Assembly (NCBI GenBank): GCA_905250115.1
Contig: CAJNOI010000101.1
Coordinates: forward strand, 85,001 to 149,000
Reading direction: 5' to 3'
Length of the DNA: 64,000 bases
Origin: Adineta steineri
Taxonomy: Eukaryota > Rotifera > Eurotatoria > Adinetida > Adinetidae
A model generated the notes under the pieces. That model ran no database searches. It was not told the DNA's origin and saw only the letters and a list, made by a program, of their open reading frames with translations. Below are positions 1 to 11,500 of the stretch, one piece after another. Numbering within the stretch: position 1 is the first letter of the stretch; each line of letters starts with the position of its first letter. Made by a program: the position numbers and the translations under genes.

Positions 1-427
1 ATTACTTCTTTTTTCATTAGAAAATCTTGATAATATACTTCTTTTTTTTCTACGAGACGTTCGTATTACACATTCAAGAAATGAAAAAAAAAAGTTATTA
101 ATTTAATTATACTTAACTAAATTATATTTCTCTCTCCATCATATGTGATAAAAGAAGTTTATTGACATGGAAAATAACTCTATCCAAATTTAATTTACTG
201 TACTTCTTTCATTCTACTCTTAGGATGACAAAATGACAACAACTGTTAATTATTCTTTTAATAGTATCATTGTAAAAAATATATATAATATAACTTACTT
301 TTCTTTTTCTTAAATTCAACTCATTGTTTTTTTAAATAGACTAGGGATATAATACATGATAAAGAAATATTAATGAATATAAAAGCTACTTTTTTGTTTT
401 TATTCTTTTAGTTTAATATAGTGAATT

Positions 428-2738
428 ATGTCTTATCATCATTGGACAACAGATAAGTTTATTCGAATATTTATTTTAAGTATGATTATATGTATAACTT
501 TAATTGGAAATCTTTATATTATATTTGAATTATCATGTCTTCGACATCGTCATCGTACTCGTTTACATTTATTTATACTTAATTTAGCTATTGGAGATTT
601 AACTATTTGTTTTTGTACAATGACATCGGAATTATTTCTTCTTGTTTATGATCAAGAATGGATATTAGGAAATCTTGCCTGTAAATTAACACTATACATT
701 CAAGTTGTGACAATTGCATCAACAACATTTATTAATGTTGCTATGACGTATGATCGGTAAGAATGTTTTTTTTGTGCTATGATATATAATTCTGCACTTA
801 AATGTAAAAAATCCGAGATCATTATAGTACGGAGAAGATTATTATACTCCTATATATATTAATGCGTTGTAGAATTATTTATAACATATTTTCTCGATTA
901 GTTTATTTTACTCTTATAAATTCATATGTCGTTAAGAAAAAACAGATCAAGTTGTTTGTTCATTTACGGTTGACTTGAATTTTTTCTACGTTGTTGATTT
1001 ATTCGTTAAAGCATAATGAAATATTTATTTCAGCATTACTGACTCGAGTAGAACTGTTTTTATATAACCCTTTGTATTCAAACTGTATCCCATATGAAGA
1101 AAATCCTTTTAGATGATTAAAATATTTTTATAGTTCACAGAGAACGTTTTGATTCGATTTATCGTTGATCAATAGTCTATGATTGTTTTAACATGATAAT
1201 CTTTGCTCTCATTATCTGTTGTTTACAGAAAGATAATAACAGATTTCTACATGCTCATTGATTCTAATGACTCATGACAACATAAGTTATATTAACTAAC
1301 AGAATACATTATCCTCTTTTCAGTAACACCAACTGATGCAAAAAACTCTAACTAGGAAAGTAGCAAAGTACTTATTTAGTTGAAAGAAGCATTTATTACG
1401 GAAGTATTATACCTAATAATTAATGTTTATTGTAGCGTGATAGTCGCATTTATGCCGATGAGATAAGAATATATTAAGTTTTTTTTTCTCTTAAACATCC
1501 TGTTTTTTATATGTAATATTTAATCAACATGGACAGACAGGAGTATGTCCTTCAAAGCTGTTGAAAAATCTAATTATATGAATTTTGTTTTTAATATAAG
1601 GTTACGAAAATATATCACTATAATTTCATTTCTTACTATCAGAAATAGTAAATGCGTTATTTAAAGAAACATGTACAAAAAATTTTTATCAAAAAAAAGA
1701 ATAAAGCTCTTTTCAATAATGGCATCGCTTAAAGATTTAAAAAGAGAATTTATTAAACAAGACTAATTGAACTATGAAAAATATAGTTACTATCATAATT
1801 TAAATGTCATGATGACCTAACTGAATCTTCTAATTAGATTATCGATTAAATCAATTATTTTATGAAAGTCGTTATCCTATTGACTAAATATGAGATTAGA
1901 AAGTAAGTAGTGTAACATATTCATCTGACAGAAACATGTGTGAATGTATTCTATGATATTTCTTATAAACGAACTTCTATTTAGATATGAAGCGATTTGT
2001 TGTCCATTACGAGTATTTAAATCATTTGGTCGTATTCGTCGTATTATAATGATATGTTGGTTGTGTTCATTTATTGTTGCTATACCACAATTATTTATAT
2101 TTGAACAAAGTCAGTTTCCAAAACGTCCAACAAAATATCGTTGTGCAAGTACAGGTTATACAGCTGAATGGCAACGTCGTGCTTATTTTACAATATTTGC
2201 TTGTTATGTTCTTGTTTTACCAGTAATTTGTATGACAATTTGGTATATAAGAATTATATTTACAATTAATAAATCAACAGAATTATGGACACATAATGCA
2301 CGAGATCAAACCATTGCTTTATCATCTGTATTTTTAACATCTCCAACAAAAATTAAAACAGTTAAATTAGCTATAACAATTATTATTGTATTTGTTGTTT
2401 GTTGGACACCATATATGGTTCTAACATTAATTGAAATTTATTCCAATGGTAAATTTCATATACCATCATGGTGTGATGGAGTTTTACAAACAATTTCATT
2501 AATTCAAAGTAGTCTTAATCCATTTATTTATATAGCATTTAATCATAGACGAAAATATTCTCCAACATTAATACTTGCTGCTGCATCAACACATTCACAC
2601 AAATCTGATCGAATTAAACGAGGAAAACAACGTGAACGTGGTGGTTCAATATCATTTTGTTCATTAGGAGAAACATCTCATAGGAAAAATACGTTAAACT
2701 CGTCAGATGGAAGACCAAGAGCAGAATCTTTTTTATAG
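428..2738 (+). CDS. Peptide-type class A GPCR (vasopressin/GnRH-like receptor superfamily), two exons
   Basis: Exons 428-756 and 1985-2738 join in frame to give 360 residues. The donor (gtaaga) cuts the Arg codon of the DRY motif, and the acceptor ttag restores DRYEAICCPL. Visible class A hallmarks are Asn in helix 1 (IGNLY), LAIGD in helix 2, a helix 3 ending in DRY, CWTPY in helix 6 and NPFIY in helix 7, followed by a basic, Ser-rich tail. CWTPY, the helix 4 segment ending AIPQLFIF and the second loop resemble the vasopressin/oxytocin, corazonin and GnRH receptor group; this is family-level inference, and the ligand cannot be named. The outer N-terminus is only about 10 residues. A TGA in frame just upstream of the ATG, and an acceptor-like cttttag at 405-411, suggest that a non-coding 5' exon lies upstream. 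Confidence 0.85.
757..1984 (+). other. Intron of the GPCR gene (1.2 kb)
   Basis: This is AT-rich intronic sequence between gtaaga and ttag, far longer than most introns in the window. I found no credible coding exon, mobile element or RNA gene in it. Confidence 0.7.
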
Positions 2739-4271
2739 AAAAATATTTACAAATTAAATTTCATTGTCATAATAAATATATTTTCGTTTTATGTAAATTA
2801 AATATTATAAGTGACTTGAAGATTTTTAATTAATAAAATTTTATGAATGTAAAATCTATGACCAGAAAATATTTTTTAGAACTTAGATAAAAGTTAATTG
2901 AGGTCAAAGAATATTTTCATCGAGAAAATAAAAAACGCCTTCAGTATATACATAATGAGATTTATATCATGTATGTCTATTTTCTCGGAAGGATGTAGAA
3001 CCAAGTAATTATCTTATGACGAATGATTTTTATTTTATATCAAAGTCATGCATGTGCAAAATAAATACGCAGTTATTTTAACTAAAATAATGTATATTGC
3101 AGAAATGGGCCGGTCAAGTTAATTTTTGACTTGAATTGGAAATTTCTAATTGACTGGACTTGGATTGTTATTTCTTTTGATTTGACTCGACTTGTAACTG
3201 ATGAAAAAATCCAAGTCAAGTCAGGCTTGGACTAATAATTTTTATAGTATCGTTTGATTACATCCTTTGATTTCTCTTTGTTAAGAAAGAGAATACTCTA
3301 TATTGTCATTTGTAATCAGAAAGGCTAATTGTAAACAGGAAAATGACTCATAAGCGATGTTTTTTTACTTTAAATCATTTCAATTTAAACTTGTTCGATT
3401 TATTTTATAAGTTGTAGGTACATACGTATTAGAATCTCCCCTCTGATGATGTTTGAACATTTCCTGTCATTCTTTAATCGTATATATATAGATTTTTCCT
3501 TTCCTCTCATAAAAGATTTATTCTTCTCAATTAGTCAGATAAATACAAATTAGCTAAAAAACATTAATAGTGCCTGATACTTCCTCTCCAGTAGAAAGAG
3601 TTATTAGCCAACGTAGTTTTCTTTTTCAACAACATCGGGCTAAAATGTCCCGAAAAATATTACAAATGTTGAAATGCAATAAAAAATTGAATTTTTTGCA
3701 AGTCATTGACTTGTGACTTGACTTAACTTTGTATTGCAAACTGTTTATAATAAAATGGCTTGACTTGATAAAATCGAGAAAGACTTGGCGTTACTTGTGA
3801 CTTGACAAAGTCGCGACTTGTCCATCTCCGATACATTGACATCATTGAACATATCAACAGAGAATGCAAATCTTCACAAGAAAGATCTCTTCATCTGCAT
3901 TTTGTTATAAAAAATTTGTAACCATTCTAACTTATGTTTGGCAATTGAAGAATGATAAATCTATCATCATTCAATGTTATCGAGACTCTTTTAGTTTTTT
4001 ACCTTCTACAAAAAAATGAAATCAAGAATCTACATGTTCAGTATGTGTTTAATCGTTAGAAATCTCTTTGTTCAACGATTGCATACAATTTTCCTATACC
4101 TATTTTAAATAAAATGTCGTTTTATCAACTTCGCATGACAAACAAGAGCATGACCGTATACTAAAAACAGTCAATCATATCCGTCGTATATTCAGTCGGC
4201 TAGAATTGCATATAAGCAGTTAATGCCTTAGTTCATTCAATAGCTTTGCTAAATAGCATATTGTTTGTTCA
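2739..4271. other. Intergenic region between GPCR and F-box gene
   Basis: Apart from the transposon at 3100-3830, this stretch is AT-rich with no supportable gene. The 3' end of the GPCR transcript presumably lies within the first 150 bases; aataaa occurs just after the stop. Confidence 0.5.
3100..3830. mobile_element. Non-autonomous DNA transposon, hAT-like, with GACTTG subterminal repeats
   Basis: The block is full of GACTTG/CAAGTC words in both orientations, concentrated towards its two ends. The left end begins CAGAAATGGGC and the right end, reverse-complemented, begins CGGAGATGGAC, so the ends are imperfect inverted repeats. The flanks gtatattg (3092-3099) and atacattg (3831-3838) agree at 6 of 8 positions, as expected for an old 8-bp target duplication. 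No transposase is encoded. Subterminal repeats plus 8-bp duplications are typical of hAT elements; the assignment is inference. Confidence 0.5.
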
Positions 4272-5904
4272 ATGGATACGATTACAAAATTTGAAGATTT
4301 ATCCAATGAAATATTCTTAGAAGTTTTTGAATATTTACATTGTTTGGATCTATTTATGGCATTTGCTTCACTCAACAATCGTTTTACATTCCTATTATCT
4401 TTACCACAACTTCATCTTATTGTTAATGAGTATCATTTTGATTATCAAATTGAATTTCTTTCTTCTCATCTTATTCATCGTGCTCATCAAGTTATTTCTA
4501 TATCATTTCATGATCAACTGTGTGATTATCTTGGAGGAGTAATTTATTTCTTTTTCAATAAACATACATTTGAAAATCTTCGATCATGTATATTTCATTT
4601 AAATTATTTACCATGGGGTCTTTATGATATTATGGAAAAACTAAAAAATTTCAATAAACTTGTATTATTTGAAATATTTCAACCGAAAAATGAACCATTA
4701 CCCGATAATATCAAAGAACAATTAAGTACAATTGCTTTAAAATGTAAATCTTTAAAACTTCGTTCGGTTAGTTTGTTATTTCCCTATACTTATCCAAAAC
4801 TATTGGAAAATAATTCAATTAATTCAACATTAACAACACTTCGTATGATGTTCCATGGTGTCACAACAATTTGTTCGGTCTATAGTTTTCTTCCTGTGCT
4901 ACGTATATATCGTGCATTACGAAACTTATCGATTTTTATATCAAATCAAAATAATCAACAAATAATGTAAGTCCCTGTAGCAATTGATTCCTAATTCTAT
5001 ATCTGATAAGACAAATTTATTCTTTTATTATTAGAATGCCAACACTTCCGGCTATCTATGGAATTAATCCACCAATATTATCTTTATTGAAATCATTTGA
5101 ACTATGTGTTAAGACATTTTGCAGTTTTAACCAATTAAGTTTTATTCTGGGTTGTATGCCTAATCTTCGTCGATTCATTTTTACAGTCATTTCTTTATCA
5201 TCATCAATTTCATATTTACATAGAAATCTATTTCGAGGTGATGAATGGGAGTTATTATCAAAAAATCGCCTATCTCAATTAGATATATTCGATATTTTTC
5301 TTCATATTCAATATTCAAATTTCGGGTTAGATATGAATATTGTTGTCAATTCATTTAATTATTTTACTACAAAATATGACGATTGGTATCTTGCAGTTCA
5401 TCAATCACAATGTACTTTTTACAATAAAAGTAAAAACGATAAATTAAGACTTTTTCATAAACTATGATTTATTGTTTAGAAAAATATATTAATTTACGTG
5501 GATTTCGACGTTCGAAAAAAGCTCGACATCATGTTTTCAGTCAAATGCGAATGGTTCTTGGTACATTAAATATATACTCGACATCAATGGCAGATAATGA
5601 ACATGATTTATTCTATTCAATTTATAAAGATTTACATATTGATATTCCAGTGAATACAAATATTCTCAATATTCCATCATATGGTCAACTATTCAAAAAT
5701 ATTAATTATCTTACGATTGAAATTGATTCATCAATATTAATATTTGTGAAAAAAATATTAGATTTTTGTCTTTGTAATCCTGCTGAAGTTTATCAAAAAG
5801 ATTGTGCTGATAAAATTGCAAGTTTAATCGATTTAACTAGTATTACTAAATTAGAATTCAAATTAAAATCTAATATATATTTTATAAAACACATTTTACT
5901 GTGA
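4272..5904 (+). CDS. F-box protein with leucine-rich C-terminal region, three exons
   Basis: Exons 4272-4966, 5035-5429 and 5480-5904 give 504 residues. The start codon leads straight into an F-box (residues about 7-45, with LSNEIFLEVFEYLHCLDL). The rest is long and leucine-rich, like the many F-box proteins of bdelloid genomes; these act as SCF ubiquitin-ligase adaptors, with an unknown substrate here. Read without the second intron the gene appears frameshifted near 5464; removal of a 50-bp intron (donor gtaaaa at 5430, acceptor tttag at 5475-5479) restores one frame. The end is uncertain. TGA at 5902-5904 overlaps a perfect donor, gtgagt, at 5901, so a further exon may lie in or beyond the gap at 6028-6127. 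Confidence 0.75.
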
Positions 5905-5960
5905 GTTTAAAATTTGGTAATCCCAACTTTGGTCGAAAAAGAAAAATGTCGAAAGTTAGG

Positions 5961-6127
5961 AATATCGAGGGTGTGGATGAGGGTGTAAGTGAGGCTGTAG
6001 GTGAGGGTGTGGGTAAGGATATGTGTGNNNNNNNNNNNNNNNNNNNNNNNNNNNNNNNNNNNNNNNNNNNNNNNNNNNNNNNNNNNNNNNNNNNNNNNNN
6101 NNNNNNNNNNNNNNNNNNNNNNNNNNN
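5961..6127 (+). repeat. Degenerate TGTGGG/GAGGGTGTGG-type array ending in an assembly gap
   Basis: From about 5961 the + strand is G/T-rich with repeated gggtgt, gtgaggg and tgtgggta words; it then runs into 100 N (6028-6127). The motif resembles the TGTGGG telomeric repeat reported for bdelloids, but here it is diverged and internal. Array collapse probably caused the gap. Confidence 0.65.
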
Positions 6128-6377
6128 ATGTAATTCAGATTTCATTATACTCTTTTGTAATAAAATTAAGAAAATCAGATAATAAAACAGTATATATTTT
6201 GAATTTTACTTTTACGTGAATACCTCATTTAGTGATCCTTGATCGTCTACAAAAACTGATATGAATAAAAAAAAATTTTCCAAAAAAAGAAAACAAAAAA
6301 CACAACGTAAATATTTAAACGATATATATACATTGAATAAGGCAACAAACAAAAAACATGTTATTTTAAATATAGAA

Positions 6378-8313
6378 TTATTTATGTTTATTCGCTTGAG
6401 AACGAGATGGATTTTTTCGAGAATTGCTTGTATTCAGACCCGAACTCAGTTGTTCTCTTGCTTTTCCACAAGCTTGTGCAAGATCAATATCTGATAATGG
6501 AAGTTTATCCATTTTGATTAATAATGTATCAAATGGGAGATTTTTTGCTGTTTGTTTGATAAGACCTACAAGATCCATTGGATTATCACATTTATGTGCT
6601 TTTGTAACGGTATCAGGGGAACCAGTTTCAAGTGTTTCACGTACAATAACAAGAGCTAGACGAAATAATACTTTAACACCTTCACAAAAGAACATATCCC
6701 AAATACGAAATAATTGTGGTGCACGATATGTTCGTGAAAATAATGTCATATACCAATCAAGTGTATATAATATTGGATCAACATCGAGTTTATGCTAGAA
6801 AATAGAAATGATGATAATTGTAAACATCAACTCTTCACAAACTTAAGACTTACTAGTAAACGATAGCCTTTTGATGAAATTTTTTGTATGAGTAATTCTG
6901 TTGCTAAAGCATCTTCTTTAACTGCCATTAATCCATCACTAAAATATCCTTTCACATATTCTTCATTGATTTGAACAAATACCCAGAATGCTTGTTCAGG
7001 TGGTAAGTGCATTAATAAAATAGCAGCAATAGGTGCTTGAGCTTGGCAATAACCAACTGCTGGATCGTGGACAGCATATGCTTTAAGCACATCAAATAAA
7101 CTTTGTTGTCTAAAATAATAATTATTTATAAAAGATTTTCTTTATCATTAAATATTCTTACCCGCATCCATCATCTCTGAACATTTCATGATCAGGAAAA
7201 GATCTTGCAAGATCTTTTCTTATATCTTCAAGAACATTTAATGCAGGTGTTTGTGTTAAATAAAAATTAAATACACTTCCTGTTGGACAGTTTCTATCTG
7301 CATTTTCATGTCGGTATTTAGCTGCTGATAAATGATACCAAGCTTGACCACGTACAGATGGTGGTATACCTTTCCGACAACGTGCTTTAACTTTATCAAA
7401 CTGTGCTCCAATAAATGAAGACCATCGTGCAAACATATCAAGCCATTTTTGTTCTCGACGACGTGCTACTGATGCTTTTACTGATTCTTCCATTCTATAC
7501 ACACGAAAGAAAAAAATCAATTAAAAATTAATTTATAAATGTAAGTTTGGGTTTTTCTCGTAGATCTTAGTTTCTCTAATAAAGAAAGAAAAGAAGACAT
7601 TGTATATTTATTAGCAGTATTAAGCCCTCTCATCTAATGATCCTACAGGGAACAACCCAATACGGACGTCGATAATTGCAAGATGATCTAAGAAATTTGA
7701 GATAGAGTGACATAAGTACAGAACAAGACACTACAGTGTGTCTGAAAATTCAGTAAAGTATCTCAATATCATCTGCGTTATTAATTACTATTGATTCTGA
7801 TGAACTGTGATTTGCACCCAAAAAATCTACATGTGTGATATAACGTTTGTTGCGATAGAAACATCTAATTGATTTCCTTATCTATTACCACTAACTGCGC
7901 TTTTCATTTTTATAGAGTTATTCCAGCAGCAGGTGGGCGCTCAAGGACGTCGCAAGCCCTTTCATATATCTTATTTAATACGCATAAGATAATTTATCGA
8001 ATGATCACTCATGATAGGTGAAAGCGAAGAAGAAATCATTTCTCCAACGCCGGCACCCAGAAACTCGTTTAAATGATGTATAAAGGAAGTGATTAAGATT
8101 TGTTCATTGTAAATCTATAATCAAATGACATAGACATCAAACATCTAGTAAGAATATCACCGGGAAAGTTCGTTTGAATAACTAGGAGGATTTCTACATC
8201 AATAATAAAAAAAAATTTTCTTACTCAAGTTCATCAGGTGAAACAAAAAATCCATATGTATTTGGTACTTCATCACGTTCTTGTTCACTATTAAGAGAAT
8301 AATTATTGACCAT
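6378..8313 (-). CDS. TBC1D10-like: TBC-domain Rab GTPase-activating protein, TBC1D10/EPI64 type
   Basis: Exons (minus) 8313-8225, 7494-7162, 7109-6854 and 6794-6378 give 364 residues, all phases matching. Exon 1 encodes the acidic leader ending YGFFVSPDEL, like the NKYGF-type leader of TBC1D10 proteins. The TBC domain runs from about residue 60 to 280: IPPSVRGQAWY, the arginine-finger motif IRKDLAR (about 121-127), the glutamine-finger motif GYCQAQ (about 161-166) and FRIWDMFFCEGVKVLFR. Both catalytic fingers are present, so GAP activity towards a Rab is expected. The tail is short and basic. The gene starts 239 bp after the insulin-receptor stop on the same strand, with an acceptor-like site 24 bases ahead of the ATG. 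Confidence 0.9.
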
Positions 8314-8337
8314 TTCTTATTCAATATTTAATATCAT

Positions 8338-8345
8338 CTAAAATT
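8338..8345 (-). promoter_or_regulatory. Orphan 3' splice acceptor upstream of the TBC1D10-like start
   Basis: On the minus strand tttgtaattttag ends at 8338, 24 bases before the ATG at 8313. No coding exon is needed upstream of it. It could serve trans-splicing of a spliced leader or a 5' UTR intron. A tiny upstream reading frame (ATG at 8337) lies between it and the start. Confidence 0.4.
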
Positions 8346-8552
8346 ACAAATAGATTCAGAACTATCACTTTTCTAATTCGTTTCTCTTTTCACAGACAAC
8401 ATTATTAAAATATATAAAATTAAACTTAAACAGACAATTATATCTATCGAAAAAAAGAAAACAAACAAACAAAACTTCACAGATATATATATACATAGAA
8501 AATAAAATAAAAACAACAACCACAGATCAATTAGAGATTCATTGTTTTTTTT

Positions 8553-11500
8553 TTAAAAATGTGCACTATCATCATCATCATCAACTAATAATAAGTCTTC
8601 TTCGTCATTATTATTACTATTAACTAATACTGTTTCCTGGATTTGATTTGGTTGTGTATGATAGTATGCATGCAAATGAAACTCTTCATTTTCATACGGT
8701 ACTAATTCATCAACTATAGATCGAAAAGATATTCGATCACCGGGTGAAAATGTCCAACAAGCACGCATTAATTTATGTCTAAAATTAAAGAAATTTTAAT
8801 CCAAGAAAAATGAATATAATCAAATTTTTATACAAAATTTCTGGGCAATTTAATGGACGTTCAAGTGTTATATTTCCATATCGAACATAATGAACAACTT
8901 CTTCATTACCATAACCTTGATAGGGTTGTTCAGCTAATGTAGCTATTTCCCAGAGAAGAACACCAAATGACCTGAACAAAACAAAAGTAATTTTATTATA
9001 AAATAGAGAAGAAAGTTTTCTTTGTTTACCAAACATCGGATACAGTATCAAACCGGCCATCTCTTAAACTTTCTGGTGCCATCCATCGAATAGGAAGAAA
9101 ACTTCGACCACCACGTCGATAATAATCTGTTTCATATATATCACGAGTTAAACCAAAATCTAAATAGATAAATATTGAACATAAAACATAAGTATTTTTT
9201 TTCAGCTTGTATTTTACCTCCAACTTTGCATGTATGATTTCCATTAACAAGGCAATTTCTTGCAGCTAAATCTCTATGTACAAATTTTTGATCTGATAAA
9301 TAATACATTCCATCAGCTACATCTAATGCTAATTGTATCATAGCTGATTCCGATAATGTTGGTTCATTTGGCTAAAATAATAAGTTTTAGTTGTTTTTTT
9401 TGTAATCTTATTTTAAACGGAATAAAATACAAACATTATGTTCACTTTGTCGATGTCGATATAGATAATTTTTCAGATCACCATTCTCCATTAATTCCAT
9501 AACTACATATGGTGGTCGAATACGTGAACATATACCATATAATTGTATAACATGATGACATTGAAATTGTCTAGAATAGATAATAGTTAGAAGAAATTTT
9601 TCTTTTTACTTATTTAAACAAACTTCATTATTGATGCTTCTTGTAATAAATCAGTTGGATGAGTTGTTCGAAGCTTTAAGAGAAAGAAATATTTTAATAA
9701 AAATAAAGAAAATCTTGATGTTTCTATTACTTTAACAGCACATGGTGTTAATGTTCCATCTTGTAGTTTCAAAACACCTTTATAAACTTGACCAAAATGA
9801 CCTTGACCAATAAGTCCTTCTAATGTAACTGAATCTTTATCAATTTCCCATTGATCTGGTGTATATAATTCTAAACAAAAAAAGGATGCATTTCCACAAA
9901 ATAATATGAAAGTCAAATTAACAAACCATAATTAGGATTTTTTGAAATCGATGCTTTTGTATCACCACGACCATATTTATAATAATAAAATGGTGCACCA
10001 ATTATAATTATTGATAAAAGTAAAATTGAACCCGTTATTAATATTATTAATATAATACGATTTTGTCGAGTTAATTCATTACCTAAAATAAATGTATATT
10101 TAATAAATAATATATAAAAAATTCTTGTTTCTGTTGATTTTACCGGGTAAATCTTTTGTTGTAAAAATTAATTGAAAAAATAAATTTGTTGTATTTAATG
10201 AATATTGTTCATCATTTATTACTTGTTTATCTTTATATTCATTATCTAATCTTGCTATTGTATATGTAATTATTCTTAAACGATAAGTTGTTCGTGGTAA
10301 AAGTGTTACATTTACGGAGTGTGTATCATGTCCAACACAACGTTCTTCTTTTGGTCCATTATTACTATCTTGTCCGATATATACCATATAAAAATAAATA
10401 AGTCCATTTGGTTGCAATGGTTTCGACCATGATATATAATAGTTAAATGATTTCGTATTTCTTGTTAAATGATTTGAATTATCGACTGGAGTAATAAGTT
10501 TAACATTACGTACGATATCACGTGATGCTAAAAATCAATCAAAATATATGTTTAATAAAAATTTCTAGGAGTTATAAATACATACGATCACCAGCTTTTG
10601 TTCGAACAGTTATTGTAATTCCAGTATGACTACAAGCATCAGATAATACTTGTGTTGATATATCATGACATGCATAGACTTGAAACATATATAATTGTGC
10701 TTCTCTTAAACGATCAATAATAACTCGTGTATTTGCTATTGAACGATTATAATCTGTAACATATGGTTTATGTTCAACAACAGGTTGTTCCTGAGAATCG
10801 GATTTTAATTGATCATTAAAAGCACTACTTTTATCTTCGAAATAGTGATCTAAATCATTGATAATTGTATCTTTAAGTTCTGGACGAATAAATAAGGCTT
10901 CTTTTCGTTGACTAACAGAATTGATAAGTTGATATTCAAGTACTGATAAATCAGTAACAACTTGATCAATACCTTGACTTTCTTCGGCATCTTCATCGAA
11001 TTCTTCATCATTATCTGTAATTATATCATTAGCTCGAGATTTTGGTCGAGGACAACGTGCTGCTTGTGTATAATTCAAATCAGTTCTTCGAGCATTTACT
11101 TCTGATGGCCAACGATCTAAAAACAAAAGAAATTATTTATCGTCTTTTTTTTGTCTTTGATTTACCCTTCATTAAACAGAGTAATTTCCAATTATCTACT
11201 GGTAAACGATCTTCAATCGGGGCATAATAAACGAGATAAGTTGCTATTGGACCATGAGATTTCGATGGTGGCTGCCACATTAACTCAATTGTTGAACGAG
11301 ATAATGATTCACCACGTAAATTAACTACGGATTCAGGTTGTCGTTGTAATGTACGAAAATATGCAATTGGAGAAAACAGACCAACTGTATTAACATTCGA
11401 TGTGATAGATGCATAAACAGCATACCATTCATCACCAAAAAGTGATGTTAATTCAACACTCATTGTAAATGAACCTCCTAAAAAGATATCTTTTTATTAT

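Noticed and set aside
7495-8224. Possible transposon in TBC1D10 intron 1 (repeated ggacgtcg words and GC-richer patches)
   Set aside because: I could not find matching terminal repeats or a target duplication.
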